From NCBI GenBank assembly GCA_025997715.1, contig BNUY01000075.1:1-14460 (forward strand): a stretch of 14,460 nt of DNA, given 5' to 3'. The DNA is from Spirochaetia bacterium. GTDB lineage: Bacteria > Spirochaetota > Spirochaetia > Treponematales > Breznakiellaceae. Shown one piece after another: positions 12,760-14,460 of the stretch. The notes below the pieces were generated by a model. It did no database searches. It was not told the origin of the DNA and saw only the letters and a program-made list of their open reading frames with translations. The position numbers were made by a program, and so were the translations under genes. Every line of letters starts with the position of its first letter. Position 1 is the first letter of the stretch.

Positions 12760-13152
12760 ATGAAAAGTATTGTGACCCGTCTTTATTTATCAGGCGCAAT
12801 ATCGGAAGATGCGGATTATGCGGCTAAATTCCAAAACGCTGCTGAACAACTTCGTTCAAAGGGATTCACCGTTCTCAACCCCGTCGAACTTGGTCATGTA
12901 GATAAGGCTGGGGCCGATATTAATGGTTCATGGGAATTACACCTTATGCGGGACCTCTGTGCAATGTTGGGATACGGAATCACCGCCGATGCCTGTCAAG
13001 GCATAGCCCTAATCCCTTATGAGGAATCCGGTGGGGCAGATCTGGAATGTTATGTAGCGGAAGCCTTGGATTCCTATATAATGACGGTTGATGAATGGCT
13101 TGATTGGACAGGAGATGAATATGCTGAGCCTGTTTGGATAGTAGGAGAGTAG
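12760..13152 (+). CDS. DUF4406 protein, nucleoside 2-deoxyribosyltransferase-like fold
   Basis: The 130-aa product begins with a Rossmann-like strand and turn, L-Y-L-S-G-A-I-S, followed by F-Q-N-A-A-E-Q-L-R-S-K-G-F-T-V-L-N-P-V. It continues W-E-L-H-L-M-R-D-L-C-A-M-L and ends G-I-A-L-I-P-Y-E-E-S-G-G-A-D-L-E-C-Y-V-A-E-A-L. This order matches the DUF4406 family, common in phages and related to nucleoside deoxyribosyltransferases; the S-x-G-A-x-x-E segment carries the conserved Glu. The actual reaction is not known. GGTG lies 7 nt before the ATG, and the gene follows the zinc-ribbon gene by 32 nt. Its presence supports a phage-derived origin for the operon. Confidence 0.85.
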   Translation: MKSIVTRLYLSGAISEDADYAAKFQNAAEQLRSKGFTVLNPVELGHVDKAGADINGSWELHLMRDLCAMLGYGITADACQGIALIPYEESGGADLECYVAEALDSYIMTVDEWLDWTGDEYAEPVWIVGE

Positions 13153-13179
13153 GATCAACCATCTAAAGGAGAAATATGT

Positions 13180-14157
13180 ATGGAAAATTATGATACGGAA
13201 TTCATGAGTGAGAAGGAAATTAACCAACTGATTCAGAAAGAAATGGACTATAGGCAAAAACACGGTGACACCTATTCTGCAGATGAAAACTTATGTAAAT
13301 ATTGCCGCAATATTGATAAACAAAATCATTTTTGCTGGGACTGTGATTCAGGTTCAAAGTATATACCCATAACCCGACCATTATTTAACCTATGCTTAAT
13401 GTTTTTATCATTAAATTCTGCATTAGAAGAAGCAGAAGGCAATCTAATATCACAACAAAAAGGAATGATTGAAGCATTACGGTTTGTTATGCAGCCGTTC
13501 GGGCTAAATAATGTGGCAACAAAATTTAAAGATGAAATTATGAATAATGAAAAAGATTACCATACACCTTTAACCTTAGCAGAAATTGAAAAGGCAAAGG
13601 TTAAAAATATATTTAAACAATCAAAGGAAAACAAGAAAGAAATTGAATATAGGAAAACTGTTGGAACAATACGTTGTCATGAAAATGCCTGTGCCCATTG
13701 TAAATATAATGACCGGTTTGGAACAGAATTCTGCTGGGATTGTGACCGAGGAACAAATTTTAAAAATGGAATTAGATCAATACAAACAATTGAAAAAATG
13801 TTAATGTTCTTAAATACTCAAAGAGGCGAAGTGCTCTTGAATCATGAAGCGGACATAAACATGACTATGGTGCGGATAGGTTTAGCAGAAGGACTTAAAT
13901 GGATAATTGAGCCATACATTACAGAAGAAGAATTATTTGAAAGAAATGATTTTGAATATGTTTCAAAAGAGGATATAAATTCCACTATAAAGATGGAAGA
14001 TGAAGAATATGTAGAAAATGAGTTGCCTAAAGACGGGAATGAAGAAATAAGCAAAAAAAAATATAAGGATGACCCTATGAATATTCTCCGTGATTTAAAA
14101 GCACAGGGAGAGGCATTGTTTGGAGAGGAAATTAAAGTTCAAGGTATAGATTTTTAA
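13180..14157 (+). CDS. Internally duplicated CxxC/CxxC protein, function unknown (325 aa)
   Basis: Two copies of one module lie about 132 residues apart. Copy 1 has Cys39, 42, 52 and 55 (C-K-Y-C ... F-C-W-D-C-D) and a helix M-F-L-S-L-N near 74 ending F-V-M-Q-P-F. Copy 2 has Cys171, 174, 185 and 188 (C-A-H-C ... F-C-W-D-C-D) and a helix M-F-L-N-T-Q near 209 ending W-I-I-E-P-Y. Each four-Cys cluster is a likely zinc knuckle; the shared F-C-W-D-C-D is distinctive. An acidic linker follows (about 250-300), then a short tail. GGAG lies 8 nt before ATG 13180. It is much more AT-rich than the housekeeping genes. I do not recognise the family. Confidence 0.85.
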   Translation: MENYDTEFMSEKEINQLIQKEMDYRQKHGDTYSADENLCKYCRNIDKQNHFCWDCDSGSKYIPITRPLFNLCLMFLSLNSALEEAEGNLISQQKGMIEALRFVMQPFGLNNVATKFKDEIMNNEKDYHTPLTLAEIEKAKVKNIFKQSKENKKEIEYRKTVGTIRCHENACAHCKYNDRFGTEFCWDCDRGTNFKNGIRSIQTIEKMLMFLNTQRGEVLLNHEADINMTMVRIGLAEGLKWIIEPYITEEELFERNDFEYVSKEDINSTIKMEDEEYVENELPKDGNEEISKKKYKDDPMNILRDLKAQGEALFGEEIKVQGIDF

Positions 14158-14172
14158 TAGAGGTGGTTTATT

Positions 14173-14340
14173 ATGGCAATAACACATGAAAACCGGGTCA
14201 CTTACGATGATATGAGCCAAGATTTCTCTGCTATTGCCAAATTGGTAGACAAGACAGGCAGCGCCGTGGTGATGAAAGACAATCTGCCCCGTTATGTCAT
14301 ATTAGACCCTAACTCCGCTAGGATATACCCCGCCTATTAA
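14173..14340 (+). CDS. Phd/YefM-type antitoxin, orphan (55 aa)
   Basis: The frame M-A-I-T-H-E-N-R-V-T-Y-D-D-M-S-Q-D-F-S-A continues to V-V-M-K-D-N-L-P-R-Y-V-I-L, the usual Phd/YefM core (N-terminal strand, helix, then K-x-N-x-P-x-Y-V-I-L). The C-terminal toxin-binding tail is very short, and the protein is shorter than a typical Phd (about 70-85 aa). AGGTGG lies 6 nt before ATG 14173, 15 nt after the preceding stop. No toxin gene follows within the window; a weak terminator and a new promoter come next. Confidence 0.75.
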   Translation: MAITHENRVTYDDMSQDFSAIAKLVDKTGSAVVMKDNLPRYVILDPNSARIYPAY

Positions 14341-14368
14341 TCCCCCCTCTTCATTCAGGTCCGGTTTT

Positions 14369-14387
14369 GGCAATTTTTGCCTTTTTT
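14369..14387 (+). terminator. Weak rho-independent terminator after the Phd-like gene
   Basis: GGCAA-TTT-TTGCC (14369-14381) is a 5-bp hairpin followed by six T (14382-14387). It is short but correctly placed 28 nt after the stop of the operon's last gene. Confidence 0.5.
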
Positions 14388-14409
14388 AGCAGTTTTTTGG
14401 AAAAAACCC

Positions 14410-14456
14410 TTGCAGTTATTTCTCATTCGGGTTATTCTATAAACAACCTATATAGG
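14410..14456 (+). promoter_or_regulatory. Promoter with palindrome at the window edge
   Basis: TTGCAG (14410-14415), 17 nt, TATTCT (14433-14438). A perfect 10-bp palindrome, CCTATATAGG (14447-14456), follows near the expected start point and could be an operator. It would drive a gene that begins beyond the window. Confidence 0.5.
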
Positions 14457-14460
14457 GTGT

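Overview
The window looks like chromosome of a host-associated Treponema-type spirochaete. The evidence is a spirochaete-like fliM, a type III glutamine synthetase (glnN), a galactokinase with the variant G-R-T-E-x-G-G-N-H-T-D-H signature, lipoproteins and secreted proteins without known relatives, and GC-rich housekeeping genes interrupted by AT-rich accessory DNA. The genus is an inference from these proteins, not a proven identification.

Layout. (1) Bases 1-661 (-) hold the first 220 codons of fliM, starting at TTG behind its own good sigma70-type promoter; a broken XRE-type regulator lies directly upstream. (2) Bases about 960-3780 are an AT-rich block read on the minus strand: a small unknown ORF, a VapB antitoxin with a truncated VapC, a DUF2284 Cys-rich protein, a two-helix membrane protein and a VatD-like streptogramin acetyltransferase. 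(3) Bases 3809-8131 return to GC-rich sequence: a lipoprotein, a secreted protein and deoD on the plus strand, then galK on the minus strand. galK is bracketed by two nested hairpin elements with nearly the same 17-bp caps. (4) Bases 8074-10381 (-) hold glnN, with a rho-independent terminator and a textbook -24/-12 sigma54 promoter that overlaps an extended -10 sigma70 box. (5) Bases 10664-14460 are an accessory or phage-like region: a CI/XRE repressor (-), a divergent control region, and a plus-strand operon of a zinc-ribbon protein, a DUF4406 protein, a duplicated CxxC/CxxC protein and an orphan Phd/YefM-type antitoxin.

The most striking structure is a 1,295-bp mobile unit at 11069-12363. 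It has perfect 29-bp terminal inverted repeats and is flanked by the 8-bp sequence AATATATT on both sides. It carries no transposase, only two convergent genes of unknown function, each reading inward from a matching subterminal promoter-like box. It appears to be a non-autonomous mobile insertion cassette. It landed immediately after the -10 hexamer of the promoter between the repressor and the zinc-ribbon operon, and separated the two arms of an operator-like inverted repeat.

Working picture: metabolic genes (purine salvage, galactose use, nitrogen assimilation) form the stable backbone. Antibiotic-tolerance, toxin-antitoxin and phage-like functions sit in AT-rich inserts. Functions of the unknown proteins are not assigned beyond what their motifs allow.
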